Origin: Actinomadura flavalba DSM 45200
GTDB lineage: Bacteria > Actinomycetota > Actinomycetes > Streptosporangiales > Streptosporangiaceae
Assembly (NCBI RefSeq): GCF_000374305.1
Contig: NZ_KB894096.1
Coordinates: 434,001-498,000 of the forward strand
Direction of reading: 5' to 3'
DNA: 64,000 nucleotides
Shown here: positions 1 through 7,815 of the stretch, piece after piece
Layout: each line of letters begins with the position of its first letter
Numbering within the stretch: position 1 is the first letter of the stretch
Translations under genes and position numbers: made by a program
Notes under the pieces: model-generated
Told to the model about the DNA's origin: nothing
What the model saw: the letters and a program-made list of their open reading frames with translations, nothing else
The model's database searches: none

Positions 1-1417
1 CGCGGCCCCCGCGTCCGTCCCCGCCCGCACCGCGCGTCCCCGCGTCGTCCTGGTCGCGCTGGCGGCGGCTGGGCTGGCGGTGTCGGTGCAGCAGACGCTG
101 GTGATCCCGCTCATCCCCCGCCTGATGACGGGTTTCGGGGTGTCGGTGGCGGCGGTCACGTGGGTGTTCACCGCCTCACTGCTGGCGGGCGCCGTCGCGA
201 CACCGCTGCTGACGCGGTTCGGCGACCTGTACGGCAAGAAGCGGATGGTGCTGGCCGCGCTCGGCCTGCTGCTGGCCGGGTCGGTCGTGTGCGCGCTGTC
301 GTCGTCGCTGCCGGTGCTCGTCGCGGGCCGCGCGTTGCAGGGCACGTCGGCGGCGCTGGTGCCGCTGGCGATCGGGATGATCCGCGACGCGTTCCCGCCC
401 GCCCGGGTGACGACGGCGATCGGCGTGGTCAGCGCGACGATGGGCGTCGGCGGCACGATCGGGATGATCGTCACCGGCGTCATCGCCGACCGGACGCCCA
501 GCCACCGCCCGGTCTTCTGGATCGCCGCCGGGCTCGCCGTCGCGGTGCTGGTCCTCGTCGCGGTCGCCACGCCCGACACCGGCGAGCGACCCGGCGGGCG
601 GCCCGACCTGCTCGGCGCGGCGCTGCTGGCCGTCTGGCTGGTCTGCCTGCTGCTCGGCATCAGCCAGGGCAACCGGTGGGGGTGGACGTCGGCGGGCGTG
701 CTCGGCCTGTTCGCCGCCGCGGCGGCGCTGTGCGCGGTGTGGACGGTGGCGCAGCGGCGCACCGCGCGCCCGCTGGTGCGGCTCGGCCTGCTCGTCGGGC
801 CCCGGTCGCTCGGCGCGAACACCGCCTCGGCGCTGCTCGGTTTCTCGATGTTCGCCGCGTTCACGCTCATCGCCGGGTTCGTCCAGGCGCCCCGCGCGCA
901 GGCCGGATACGGGATGAGCGGGTCGGTGCTGGACGTCGGCCTCTACATGCTGCCGAGCACGGTGACGATGCTCGGCTGCTCGCTGGTCACCGGCCGCGCC
1001 ACCGCGCGGTTCGGCGCCGCGTACACGCTGGCGGCCGGAGCGGCGACGGCGGCGGCGAGCTACGTGTGGCTGGCCGTCGCCAACGACCGGCCGCTGGACG
1101 TCCTGGCGTTCAGCGCGATCCAGGGCGCCGGGTTCGGCATCGCCTACGCCGCGCTCGGCACGCTGGCCGTGCAGCACGTCCCGATGGGGCAGAGCGGCAT
1201 CGCCAGCGGGATCAACTCGCTGGTGCGCACGACGGGCGGCAGCGTCGCCGGGGCGGTGACCGCCGCGATCCTGACGGCGTCGACGCTGGACGGCACGGCG
1301 CTGCCGTCGCGGGCCGCCTACGAGCTGTGCTTCTGGGTGATCGCGGCCGGGGCGGCGCTCGCCGCGCTCGTCGCGGCCGCCGCCGGGCTGCGCCACCGCG
1401 CCCTCCCGGTGCCCTGA
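1..1417 (+). CDS. MFS drug/proton antiporter, 5' end outside window
   Basis: The reading frame is already open at the left edge (frame from base 2). The residues before the first in-window GTG at 80 continue the first hydrophobic helix, so the true start lies upstream and about 471 residues are visible. The protein is almost entirely hydrophobic helices with short loops. It carries the conserved MFS loop-2 pattern (GDLYGKKR, near base 220) and an RALQG stretch in the next helix. The middle segment ending in a GWGW-like NRWGW is typical of the 14-helix DHA2/EmrB-QacA branch. It probably exports small hydrophobic compounds at the plasma membrane; the substrate cannot be read from sequence. Confidence 0.85.
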   Translation, partial: AAPASVPARTARPRVVLVALAAAGLAVSVQQTLVIPLIPRLMTGFGVSVAAVTWVFTASLLAGAVATPLLTRFGDLYGKKRMVLAALGLLLAGSVVCALSSSLPVLVAGRALQGTSAALVPLAIGMIRDAFPPARVTTAIGVVSATMGVGGTIGMIVTGVIADRTPSHRPVFWIAAGLAVAVLVLVAVATPDTGERPGGRPDLLGAALLAVWLVCLLLGISQGNRWGWTSAGVLGLFAAAAALCAVWTVAQRRTARPLVRLGLLVGPRSLGANTASALLGFSMFAAFTLIAGFVQAPRAQAGYGMSGSVLDVGLYMLPSTVTMLGCSLVTGRATARFGAAYTLAAGAATAAASYVWLAVANDRPLDVLAFSAIQGAGFGIAYAALGTLAVQHVPMGQSGIASGINSLVRTTGGSVAGAVTAAILTASTLDGTALPSRAAYELCFWVIAAGAALAALVAAAAGLRHRALPVP

Positions 1418-1516
1418 CCGGTACGGCGCAAGCCCTTGACGGGTGCCGTCCGATCCGTGCCCTATAGGGGGGGCGGCCCACGCCCCGAGCCGCACGATCC
1501 GCCACGGGAGGACGAC

Positions 1517-3412
1517 ATGGGCCAAGGCCCCTACGAGGCCGCGTTCGAGCGCAGCATCGCCGACCCGACCCGCTTCTGGGGCCTGGCGGCCCGGGACGTG
1601 CGCTGGCTCGTCCCGCCCGACCGCGTCCTGGACGACGGCGCGCCCCCGTTCTACCGCTGGTTCACCGGCGGTGAGCTGAACACCTGCGACAACGCGCTGG
1701 ACCGGCACGTCGAGGACGGCCGCGGCGGGCAGGCCGCGCTGATCTACGACAGCCCGGTCACCGGCACCGTCGCCACGTACACCTACCGGGAGCTGCGCGA
1801 CGCGACCGCGCGGTTCGCCGGAACGCTGCTGGCGCAGGGGGTCGAGCGCGGCGACCGCGTCGTGATCTACCTGCCGATGATTCCGGAGGCGGTCATCGCG
1901 ATGCTGGCGTGCGCGCGGATCGGCGCCGTGCACTCGGTGGTGTTCGGCGGGTTCGCCGCCCGTGAGCTGGCCGTGCGCATCGACGACGCCCGGCCGAAGG
2001 CGGTCGTGTCGGCGTCGTGCGGGATCGAGGGGTCGCGGCTGGTGCCCTACAAGCCGCTGCTGGACGAGGCGCTGGAGCTGGCCCGGCACAAGGTGCCGCG
2101 CTGCGTGATCCGGCAGCGCCCGCAGTTGCACGCCGACCTGACGCCGCCGCGCGACGTGGACTGGGACGAGGCCGTCGCCGCCGCCGCTCCGGCCGGGTGC
2201 GTCCCGGTCGCCGCCACCGACCCCCTGTACATCCTGTACACCTCGGGGACGACGGGCCGCCCCAAGGGCGTCGTGCGCGACAACGGCGGGCACGCGGTGG
2301 CGCTGCGCTGGACGATGCAGAACGTGTACGGGGTGGGGCCGGGCGAGGTGTTCTGGGCCGCGTCCGACGTGGGCTGGGTCGTCGGCCACTCCTACATCGT
2401 GTACGCGCCGCTGCTGACGGGCTGCACGACCGTCCTGTACGAGGGCAAGCCGGTCGGCACACCGGACGCGGGCGCGTTCTGGCGCGTGGCCGCGCAGCAC
2501 CGCGTCAAGGCGCTGTTCACGGCGCCGACGGCGATCCGGGCGATCCGCCGGGAGGACCCGGACGGCGCGCTGCTCGCCGCGCACGACCTGTCCGCGCTGG
2601 AGACGCTGTTCCTGGCGGGCGAGCGGCTGGACCCCGACACCTACGCGTGGGCGGCGCGGGTGCTGGACCGTCCGGTGATCGACCACTGGTGGCAGACCGA
2701 GACGGGCTGGCCGGTGGCGGCGAACCCGCGCGGCCTGGAGCCGCTGCCGGTCAAGGCGGGCTCGCCGTCGGTGCCGGTGCCGGGGTTCGACGTGCGGGTG
2801 CTGGGCCCGGACGGCTCGCCCGTCCCGGCGGGCACCGACGGCGACATCGTGCTGCGGCTGCCGCTGCCGCCGGGGACGCTGCCGACGCTGTGGCAGGACG
2901 ACGAGCGGTTCGTCGAGTCGTATCTGACCGAGCATCCGGGCCACTACCTGACCGGCGACGGCGGCCACCTGGACGAGGACGGCTACCTGTGGGTGATGGG
3001 CCGCACCGACGACGTCATCAACGTCGCGGGGCACCGGCTGTCCACCGGGGCGATGGAGGAGGTCATCGCGGCGCACCCGGCCGTGGCCGAGTGCGCGGTG
3101 ATCGGGGTGGCCGATCCGCTCAAGGGCCAGGTGCCGCGCGGCCTGGTCGTGCTGAAGGCGGGCGTCGAGGCGGGCGCGGACGAGGTCGCGGCGGAGCTGG
3201 TCGCACGGGTGCGGGCGCAGATCGGGCCGGTGGCGGCGCTGCGCGAGGTGTCGGTGGTCCCGGCGCTCCCCAAGACCCGCTCGGGCAAGATCCTGCGCGC
3301 CACCCTCCGCGGCATCGCCGACGGCACCGACGTCGCGATCCCCCCGACCATCGAGGACCCAACGGTGCTGGAAGCACTACGCCCACTCCTACGCCACGAG
3401 CAGCCAACCTGA
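1517..3412 (+). CDS. prpE: Propionyl-CoA synthetase (acetyl-CoA synthetase-like, AMP-forming)
   Basis: The start is ATG 1517, chosen because GGGAGG lies just upstream (1506-1511) and the ACS_N-like domain begins there; the frame stays open further upstream without an RBS. The product has 631 residues, the usual PrpE/Acs length. Visible are the ATP/AMP P-loop YTSGTTGRPKG near residue 240, the DHWWQTETG adenylate motif, the TGDGG hinge region, and the C-terminal RSGKILR with the catalytic Lys near 591, the usual target of regulatory acylation. It activates propionate (possibly acetate) to the CoA ester in the cytoplasm. PrpE rather than AcsA is favoured by the WWQTETGWP context and overall sequence, but substrate preference is inferred. 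Confidence 0.85.
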   Translation: MGQGPYEAAFERSIADPTRFWGLAARDVRWLVPPDRVLDDGAPPFYRWFTGGELNTCDNALDRHVEDGRGGQAALIYDSPVTGTVATYTYRELRDATARFAGTLLAQGVERGDRVVIYLPMIPEAVIAMLACARIGAVHSVVFGGFAARELAVRIDDARPKAVVSASCGIEGSRLVPYKPLLDEALELARHKVPRCVIRQRPQLHADLTPPRDVDWDEAVAAAAPAGCVPVAATDPLYILYTSGTTGRPKGVVRDNGGHAVALRWTMQNVYGVGPGEVFWAASDVGWVVGHSYIVYAPLLTGCTTVLYEGKPVGTPDAGAFWRVAAQHRVKALFTAPTAIRAIRREDPDGALLAAHDLSALETLFLAGERLDPDTYAWAARVLDRPVIDHWWQTETGWPVAANPRGLEPLPVKAGSPSVPVPGFDVRVLGPDGSPVPAGTDGDIVLRLPLPPGTLPTLWQDDERFVESYLTEHPGHYLTGDGGHLDEDGYLWVMGRTDDVINVAGHRLSTGAMEEVIAAHPAVAECAVIGVADPLKGQVPRGLVVLKAGVEAGADEVAAELVARVRAQIGPVAALREVSVVPALPKTRSGKILRATLRGIADGTDVAIPPTIEDPTVLEALRPLLRHEQPT

Positions 3413-3423
3413 AAACCCGAACG

Positions 3424-3494
3424 CCCGGCCCCGAACTCCCGGCCCCGAACTCCCGGCTCTGAACTCCTGACTCCGGGCCTCGTGACTCCGGGCC
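3424..3494. repeat. Short tandem repeats behind prpE
   Basis: Directly after the prpE stop there are three adjoining 14-nt copies of CCCGGCCCCGAACT (3424-3437, 3438-3451, and 3452-3465 with two changes). Two copies of TGACTCCGGGCC follow at 3468-3479 and 3483-3494. They lie immediately before hairpin 1 of the structured element at 3501. No coding potential is evident. Confidence 0.8.
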
Positions 3495-3500
3495 TTCCCG

Positions 3501-3670
3501 GGCTCCCGGGTTCGGGAGCCTCGGGGCGGCATGAACCCGGGCCCGCACGGGTCAGGGCCGCGCCGACGCGGAGGCCATGATCATCCGGAACGAAGAGAGG
3601 ATGATCATGGCCTCCGCGTCGGTGCTAAAAGGGCCCTGACCCCCGCCGCGACGCAGTCGCGGCAAAGCAA
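3501..3670 (+). ncRNA. Three-hairpin structured element, copy A
   Basis: Hairpin 1: 3501-3508 pairs with 3513-3520 (8 bp, 4-nt loop). A linker contains TGAACC. Hairpin 2 is long: 3551-3559 pairs with 3632-3640, and 3560-3586 pairs with 3599-3625 (27 bp with one G-U pair). There is a 6-nt bulge TAAAAG on the 3' side and a 12-nt apical loop. Hairpin 3: 3645-3652 pairs with 3656-3663, followed by AAGCAA. A second copy with the same order lies at 30904-31070, and base changes in the long stem are compensated. This copy sits between the convergent genes prpE and the GlsB-like gene, so it could end transcription there. A small RNA, a REP-like DNA hairpin or a non-autonomous mobile repeat are alternatives. 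The strand shown follows the AAGCAA end and is arbitrary. Confidence 0.7.
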
Positions 3671-3672
3671 AC

Positions 3673-3951
3673 TCAGCGGCCGGAGGCCGCTCCGCCCTTC
3701 GGCCGGAAGGCGGAGACCAGGTAGACGCCGATCACCGCGAAGGCGATCTGGAAGAGCACCTCCCAGAAGTTGAAACCGTCCGTGGCCAGGCCGAACAGGT
3801 GGGCGACGGCGGTGCCGATGAACGCCGCGACGATACCGACCACGACCGTCAGCCAGATGGCCATGCTCTGCCGCCCGGGAACGATCAGCCGCGCGACCGC
3901 GCCGATGATCGCGCCGAAGATGATGGCGGTGAAGATCCCCCCGATGGTCAT
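3673..3951 (-). CDS. GlsB/YeaQ/YmgE family (transglycosylase-associated) membrane protein
   Basis: A 92-residue protein with three hydrophobic helices: GGIFTAIIFGAIIGAVARL, then the family's PGRQ turn, then two more helices. The start at 3951 is preferred over longer in-frame options because GAAGGAG lies 5 nt before this ATG. The family is widespread, membrane-embedded and usually linked to general or osmotic stress; its biochemical role is not established. A sigma-B-like promoter lies upstream at 4009-4034. The stop codon abuts hairpin 3 of repeat element A. Confidence 0.85.
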   Translation of the reverse strand: MTIGGIFTAIIFGAIIGAVARLIVPGRQSMAIWLTVVVGIVAAFIGTAVAHLFGLATDGFNFWEVLFQIAFAVIGVYLVSAFRPKGGAASGR

Positions 3952-4008
3952 GTCCGCTCCTTCGGTCATGAGTTCCGTACCGCGTCGCGCGATCCGGTAT
4001 CGAAGGCC

Positions 4009-4034
4009 ATACCCACCGTCACGATCAACGACAC
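4009..4034 (-). promoter_or_regulatory. Candidate sigma-B-type promoter for the GlsB-like gene
   Basis: Read on the minus strand, GTGT (4034-4031) is separated by 16 nt from GGGTAT (4014-4009). This fits the actinobacterial general-stress consensus GNNT-N14-16-GGGTA(C/T). It lies about 60 nt before the start codon at 3951. The match is short, so chance is possible, but the downstream family is commonly stress controlled. Confidence 0.4.
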
Positions 4035-4070
4035 GACCTGCGACGACGGACATTTACCGCTATCGACGGT

Positions 4071-5066
4071 TCACCGCACGATGAGGGGGTGCGGCCCGGC
4101 AGGGATCAGCTCACCGATGACGGGGGCGCCGGGGATCTCCCCGGCGACCAGGAGGCCGCCGGAGGTCTGGGCGTCGGCGAGCAGCAGCCGCTCCTCCTCG
4201 TTGATCCCGCCGAAGTCGGTGCGCGGGGTGACCCAGGCGAGGTTGCGGCGGGTGCCGCCGGGGACGAAGCCGTCCCGCACGCTCTCGCGGGCACCGTCCA
4301 GGAAGGGGACGGCGGCGGCGTCCACGACGGCGGTCACGCCGCTGGCGCGGGCCAGTTTGTACAGGTGCCCGAGGAGCCCGAAGCCGCCGACGTCGGTGGC
4401 GCAGACGGCGCCGCCCGCGAGGGCGAGCCGGGCGGCTCCGGCGTTGAGCGCCGCCATCGTCTCGACCGCGCCGGGGAACGTCTCGCCGGTGGCGCGGTGC
4501 CGGGCGTTGAGGGTGCCGAGGCCGAGCGGCTTGCTGAGCGAGAGCGGGACGCCGGGCGCGCCCGCCGACAGGCGCAGCAGCGCGTCGGGCTGGGCGGAGC
4601 CGGTGACGGCCAGGCCGTACTTGGGGACGGGGTCGTCGACGCTGTGCCCGCCCGCGATGACGCATCCGGCGGCGGCGGCGGTGTCGCGGCCGCCGCGCAG
4701 CACCTCGCGGGCCAGGTCGGGGGCGAGCCCGTCGCACGGCCAGGCGAGCAGGTTGAGCGCCAGGACGGGGGTGCCGCCGACGGCGTAGACGTTGGACAGG
4801 GCGTGCGCGGCGGCGACGCGGCCCCAGTCGTAGGGGTCGTCCAGGACGGGGGTGTGGAACCCGGCCGCCGAGACGACGGCCTGGCCCCGGTCGATGCGCA
4901 GGACGGCGGCGTCGTCGCCGTCGCCCGCTCCGGTGAGCAGGCCCGCGGCGGCGGGGCCGGTGAGCCCGGCGACGAGGTGTTCCAGCGCCGCGGGCGGCAG
5001 TTTCCCGCCGCCTCCCCCGCCATGGGCGTACTGGGTGAGGCGGAGCGCTGCGGGGAGGGCGATCAC
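4071..5066 (-). CDS. selD: Selenide, water dikinase homologue with degenerate active site
   Basis: A 331-residue protein aligning end to end with SelD. LTQYAHG is at the N-terminus, DDAAV at 51-55, GGHSVDDP near 140, TDVGGFGLLGH near 224 and DAQTSGGLL near 300. Active SelD makes selenophosphate from selenide and ATP. Here the nucleophile position (E. coli Cys17, Cys or Sec in the family) is Gly19, Cys19 is Gly21, and two metal-binding Asp residues are changed (E. coli Asp68 to Gly69, Asp91 to Asn92). The conserved Lys (Lys22), the first metal Asp (Asp52) and the last (Asp225) remain. The frame is intact with no stop or frameshift. It is probably unable to make selenophosphate by the normal mechanism. 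Start GTG 5066 has no clear RBS. No selA, selB or selC is in the window. Confidence 0.85.
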   Translation of the reverse strand: MIALPAALRLTQYAHGGGGGGKLPPAALEHLVAGLTGPAAAGLLTGAGDGDDAAVLRIDRGQAVVSAAGFHTPVLDDPYDWGRVAAAHALSNVYAVGGTPVLALNLLAWPCDGLAPDLAREVLRGGRDTAAAAGCVIAGGHSVDDPVPKYGLAVTGSAQPDALLRLSAGAPGVPLSLSKPLGLGTLNARHRATGETFPGAVETMAALNAGAARLALAGGAVCATDVGGFGLLGHLYKLARASGVTAVVDAAAVPFLDGARESVRDGFVPGGTRRNLAWVTPRTDFGGINEEERLLLADAQTSGGLLVAGEIPGAPVIGELIPAGPHPLIVR

Positions 5067-5130
5067 TGGGAAGGTATCTCACATTTCTCAGCAAATGATC
5101 AAGGAGCGGAAGGTACGGACGCGATCACCC

Positions 5131-5161
5131 GGCGGCACCCCTTGTCGCCGGGGTGCCCGCC
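5131..5161. other. Hairpin in the selD-fadD divergent region
   Basis: Bases 5134-5141 pair with 5150-5157. After one bulged C, 5131-5133 pairs with 5159-5161, giving about 11 bp with an 8-nt loop. It lies 49 nt before the fadD start, so it would sit in the leader if transcription starts upstream of it. No known riboswitch was recognised. Confidence 0.4.
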
Positions 5162-5209
5162 ATGGTGCGATAAGTGGCCACTGACATCAGCAGGTGAGAG
5201 GGGAATCCC

Positions 5210-7039
5210 ATGGGCGCGCGGCAGGACGGCGGCGACACCGGGACGAGAACGCTCGTGGCGCGGCTGGCGGCGACCGCCGCCGCGCACGGCGACCGGCCCG
5301 CCTACTCCGACCGCGGCCCCGACGGCTTGACCACCCGCACCTGGGCCGAACTGCGCCGCGACGCGCTCGTCACCGCCGCCGGGTTCGCCGCGCTGGGCCT
5401 GGAGCCGGGCGACGTCGTGGCGCTGATGATGCCCAACCGCACCGAGCACGTGCTGGCCGACCTCGGCGCCGTGCACGCGGGCGGCGTGCCCGCGACCGTC
5501 TACGCGACGCTCGCCCCCGACCAGATCGCGTTCGTCGCCGCCGACTGCTCGGCCACCGTCGCGGTGCTGGACGGCGCCGAGCAGCTCGCGCGCTGGCTGC
5601 CCGTCCTGGACCGGCTGCCCGCGCTGCGCCGCGTCGTGGTGGTCGACCCCGCCGCCGTGCCGGACGGCGACGAGCGCTTCCTGTCGTTCGCCGGCCTGAC
5701 CGCGCTCGGCGAACGGCGCCTGGCCGACGACCCGGCCGCGCTGGACGACCGTCTCGCCGCCCTCACCCCCGAGCACACGCTGACGCTGCTCTACACCTCC
5801 GGGACGACCGGCAACCCCAAGGGCGTGCGGATCACGCACGCGATGGCCGACCACGAGGCGGCGTTCATCGAGAACGTCTCGATCTTCCCCGACCACAACG
5901 TCGGCATCTCCTACCTGCCGTTCGCGCACATCGCCGACCGCGTGCTCAGCTACTACCTGCCGGTCCGCCGCGCCGCGCACATCCACTTCTGCCCCGACCC
6001 GACGCGGCTCGGCGCGGTGCTGGGCGAGGTCCGGCCGCACGGGTTCTTCGGCGTCCCGCGCGTCTGGGAGAAGATCATGGCGGGCGTGCAGGCGGCGCTG
6101 GCCGCCGAGCAGGACGAGACGAAGAAGGCCGGCGTCGCGGCGGCGCTGGACGCCGGGCGCGCGTACGTGATCGCCCAGGAGCACGGCAACACGCTCACCC
6201 CGGAGATCGAGGAGGCGTTCGCGCGGGCCGACGCCGCCGTCCTCGCCCCGATCCGGGCGCTGCTCGGCCTGGACCGGTGCGTGCAGGCGTCCAGCGCCGC
6301 CGCGCCGCTGCCCGAGGAGGTCGCGCGGTTCTTCGCCGGGCTCGGGCTGAAGATCTTCGACGCGTACGGGATGACCGAGACGACCGGCGCGATCACCGCG
6401 AACCTGTCGGACTCCTTCAAGCTCGGCTCGGTCGGGCGCCCGTTCGACGGCGTCGGCCTGAAGCTGGCCGGCGACGGCGAGATCCTCGTGCGCGGCGCGA
6501 CCTGCACCCCCGGCTACCTCAACCGGCCGCAGGACACCGCCGCGCTCATCGACGAGGACGGCTGGCTGCACACCGGCGATATCGGCACGCTCGACGACGA
6601 CGGCTTCCTGCGCGTCGTCGACCGCAAGAAGGAGATCATCATCACCGCGGGCGGCGAGAACATCGCCCCCTCGATGATCGAGAACATGCTGAAGGAGCAC
6701 CCGCTCGTCGGCCAGGCCCTCGCCTACGGCGACCGGCGCCCCTACGTCGTCGCGCTGATCACGCTGGACGGCGAGGTCGCGCCCGTCTGGGCGGCGGCGC
6801 ACGGCCTGGCGGGCGCCGACCTGGCGGCGCTCGCCGACCACCCGCTCGTGCTGGCCGAGGTGGAGCGCGCCGTCGCCGACGCCAACGCGCGGCTCGCCCG
6901 CGTCCAGCAGGTCAAGAGCTGGCGGGTGCTGCCCGCCGAGTGGACGGCCGAGAGCGAGGAGCTGACGCCGACGCTCAAGCTCAAGCGGCGCGTCGTCCAC
7001 GACAAGTACACCGACGTGATCGACGCCCTCTACGCCTGA
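5210..7039 (+). CDS. Long-chain acyl-CoA synthetase, FadD15-like
   Basis: 609 residues, the length of FadD15-type AMP-forming ligases. The ATG follows a GAGAGGGG RBS. The P-loop LLYTSGTTGNPKG is near residues 193-205. YGMTETTG follows near 386, then the hinge region HTGDIGTLDDDGFL near 460, DRKKEII near 475, and the catalytic C-terminal Lys in TLKLKRR near 590. It converts long-chain fatty acids to acyl-CoA at the inner face of the membrane. It is divergent from the selD-like gene and convergent with the lipoprotein gene downstream. Chain-length preference is not readable. Confidence 0.85.
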   Translation: MGARQDGGDTGTRTLVARLAATAAAHGDRPAYSDRGPDGLTTRTWAELRRDALVTAAGFAALGLEPGDVVALMMPNRTEHVLADLGAVHAGGVPATVYATLAPDQIAFVAADCSATVAVLDGAEQLARWLPVLDRLPALRRVVVVDPAAVPDGDERFLSFAGLTALGERRLADDPAALDDRLAALTPEHTLTLLYTSGTTGNPKGVRITHAMADHEAAFIENVSIFPDHNVGISYLPFAHIADRVLSYYLPVRRAAHIHFCPDPTRLGAVLGEVRPHGFFGVPRVWEKIMAGVQAALAAEQDETKKAGVAAALDAGRAYVIAQEHGNTLTPEIEEAFARADAAVLAPIRALLGLDRCVQASSAAAPLPEEVARFFAGLGLKIFDAYGMTETTGAITANLSDSFKLGSVGRPFDGVGLKLAGDGEILVRGATCTPGYLNRPQDTAALIDEDGWLHTGDIGTLDDDGFLRVVDRKKEIIITAGGENIAPSMIENMLKEHPLVGQALAYGDRRPYVVALITLDGEVAPVWAAAHGLAGADLAALADHPLVLAEVERAVADANARLARVQQVKSWRVLPAEWTAESEELTPTLKLKRRVVHDKYTDVIDALYA

Positions 7040-7056
7040 GATCCGGAGAGGACGCA

Positions 7057-7089
7057 CCGGTGGCCGCCACCCCGCGCAGCGGCCACCGG
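7057..7089. terminator. Bidirectional terminator hairpin
   Basis: A perfect 11-bp stem (7057-7067 with 7079-7089) with an 11-nt loop lies between the convergent fadD and lipoprotein genes. It has no U-tract, as is common in high-GC actinobacteria. Confidence 0.6.
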
Positions 7090-7103
7090 AGTTCATGGAG
7101 CGC

Positions 7104-7727
7104 CTAGTGGCGCAGATCGGGATAGAGCTGCTTCAGGGCGTTCTCGGTGTCGCTCACGTCGCCGGTGGAGAAGACCGCCAGCAGCGTCCGCGCGTCCACC
7201 AGGTAGCAGACCGACAGCCGGCCGCCCTGCATGACGCGGGTTCCGCAGCCGGCCGAGCCGGGCAGGTCGACCGGCGCCAGCTCGACGCCGTCGGCGCGGA
7301 GGTTCCGCGTGAAGTCGGTCATCGCGGCGCCGGTGTCGGGGAACGCGCCCTCGGCACGGGCGACCATCATCTCGCCCGTCCGGGAGTTGTCCCCGGGGAA
7401 GGAGTAGATCCCCGCCATCAGCGGGCCGAGCCCGTACTTGGGCCCGTCGGACGGCGGCTGGTTCTGCATCCGCAGGATGTGCTCGGCGTCGCGGCGCTCG
7501 GCCTCATCGTTGCGAATGTAGGGCCCGGCCTGCCGCGGCAGCCCGCTCGCCGGGTCGGTGGCGCCCGCCGCAGGGCGGCGCGACGCCGAGACCGTCACCG
7601 GCGGCGACGAGATCGAGGGCAGCGCCCCGTCCGGCGTGCCGCCGGTGTCCCCCAGCCTGACCGTGCAGCCGGTCAGCGCCCCCGCGCCGACCGCGCCGGC
7701 CAGTACGGCCCCCTGCCACGCACGCAT
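7104..7727 (-). CDS. Putative lipoprotein, unknown function
   Basis: 207 residues. The N-terminus is a lipoprotein signal peptide: two Arg/polar residues, a hydrophobic stretch and the lipobox LTGC with Cys at residue 21, so it should be lipid-anchored on the outer face of the membrane. A Thr/Pro/Ser-rich linker follows to about residue 65. After that comes one globular domain ending near VCYLVDARTLLAVF, which contains two Cys that could form a disulfide. It resembles small actinobacterial lipoproteins annotated only as hypothetical. It stands alone between convergent fadD and the formate dehydrogenase operon. Confidence 0.75.
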   Translation of the reverse strand: MRAWQGAVLAGAVGAGALTGCTVRLGDTGGTPDGALPSISSPPVTVSASRRPAAGATDPASGLPRQAGPYIRNDEAERRDAEHILRMQNQPPSDGPKYGLGPLMAGIYSFPGDNSRTGEMMVARAEGAFPDTGAAMTDFTRNLRADGVELAPVDLPGSAGCGTRVMQGGRLSVCYLVDARTLLAVFSTGDVSDTENALKQLYPDLRH

Positions 7728-7815
7728 CCTCGTGCCCTTTCCCCGTCTCGTTCAGCGACGGGGACAACCTTCGCAGTCCCGGCCCGGGCGACGCCCGTGA
7801 CCGGCGTCCCGATCA

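Noticed and set aside
176..3076. 966-codon open frame on the minus strand
   Set aside because: It is an antisense shadow of the MFS and prpE genes caused by high GC. The product is Arg/Gly/Val-rich low complexity without any family motif.
3531..3773. Short frames through hairpin element A and the matching frame in copy B give similar peptides (GGHDHPERREDDH-like)
   Set aside because: The likeness follows from the DNA repeat itself. The palindrome gives comparable peptides on both strands, there is no RBS, and stem changes follow base pairing rather than codons.
5131..5161. Hairpin near selD considered as tRNA-Sec or a SECIS element
   Set aside because: No acceptor, anticodon or T-arm features of a tRNA can be folded, and no in-frame TGA uses it.
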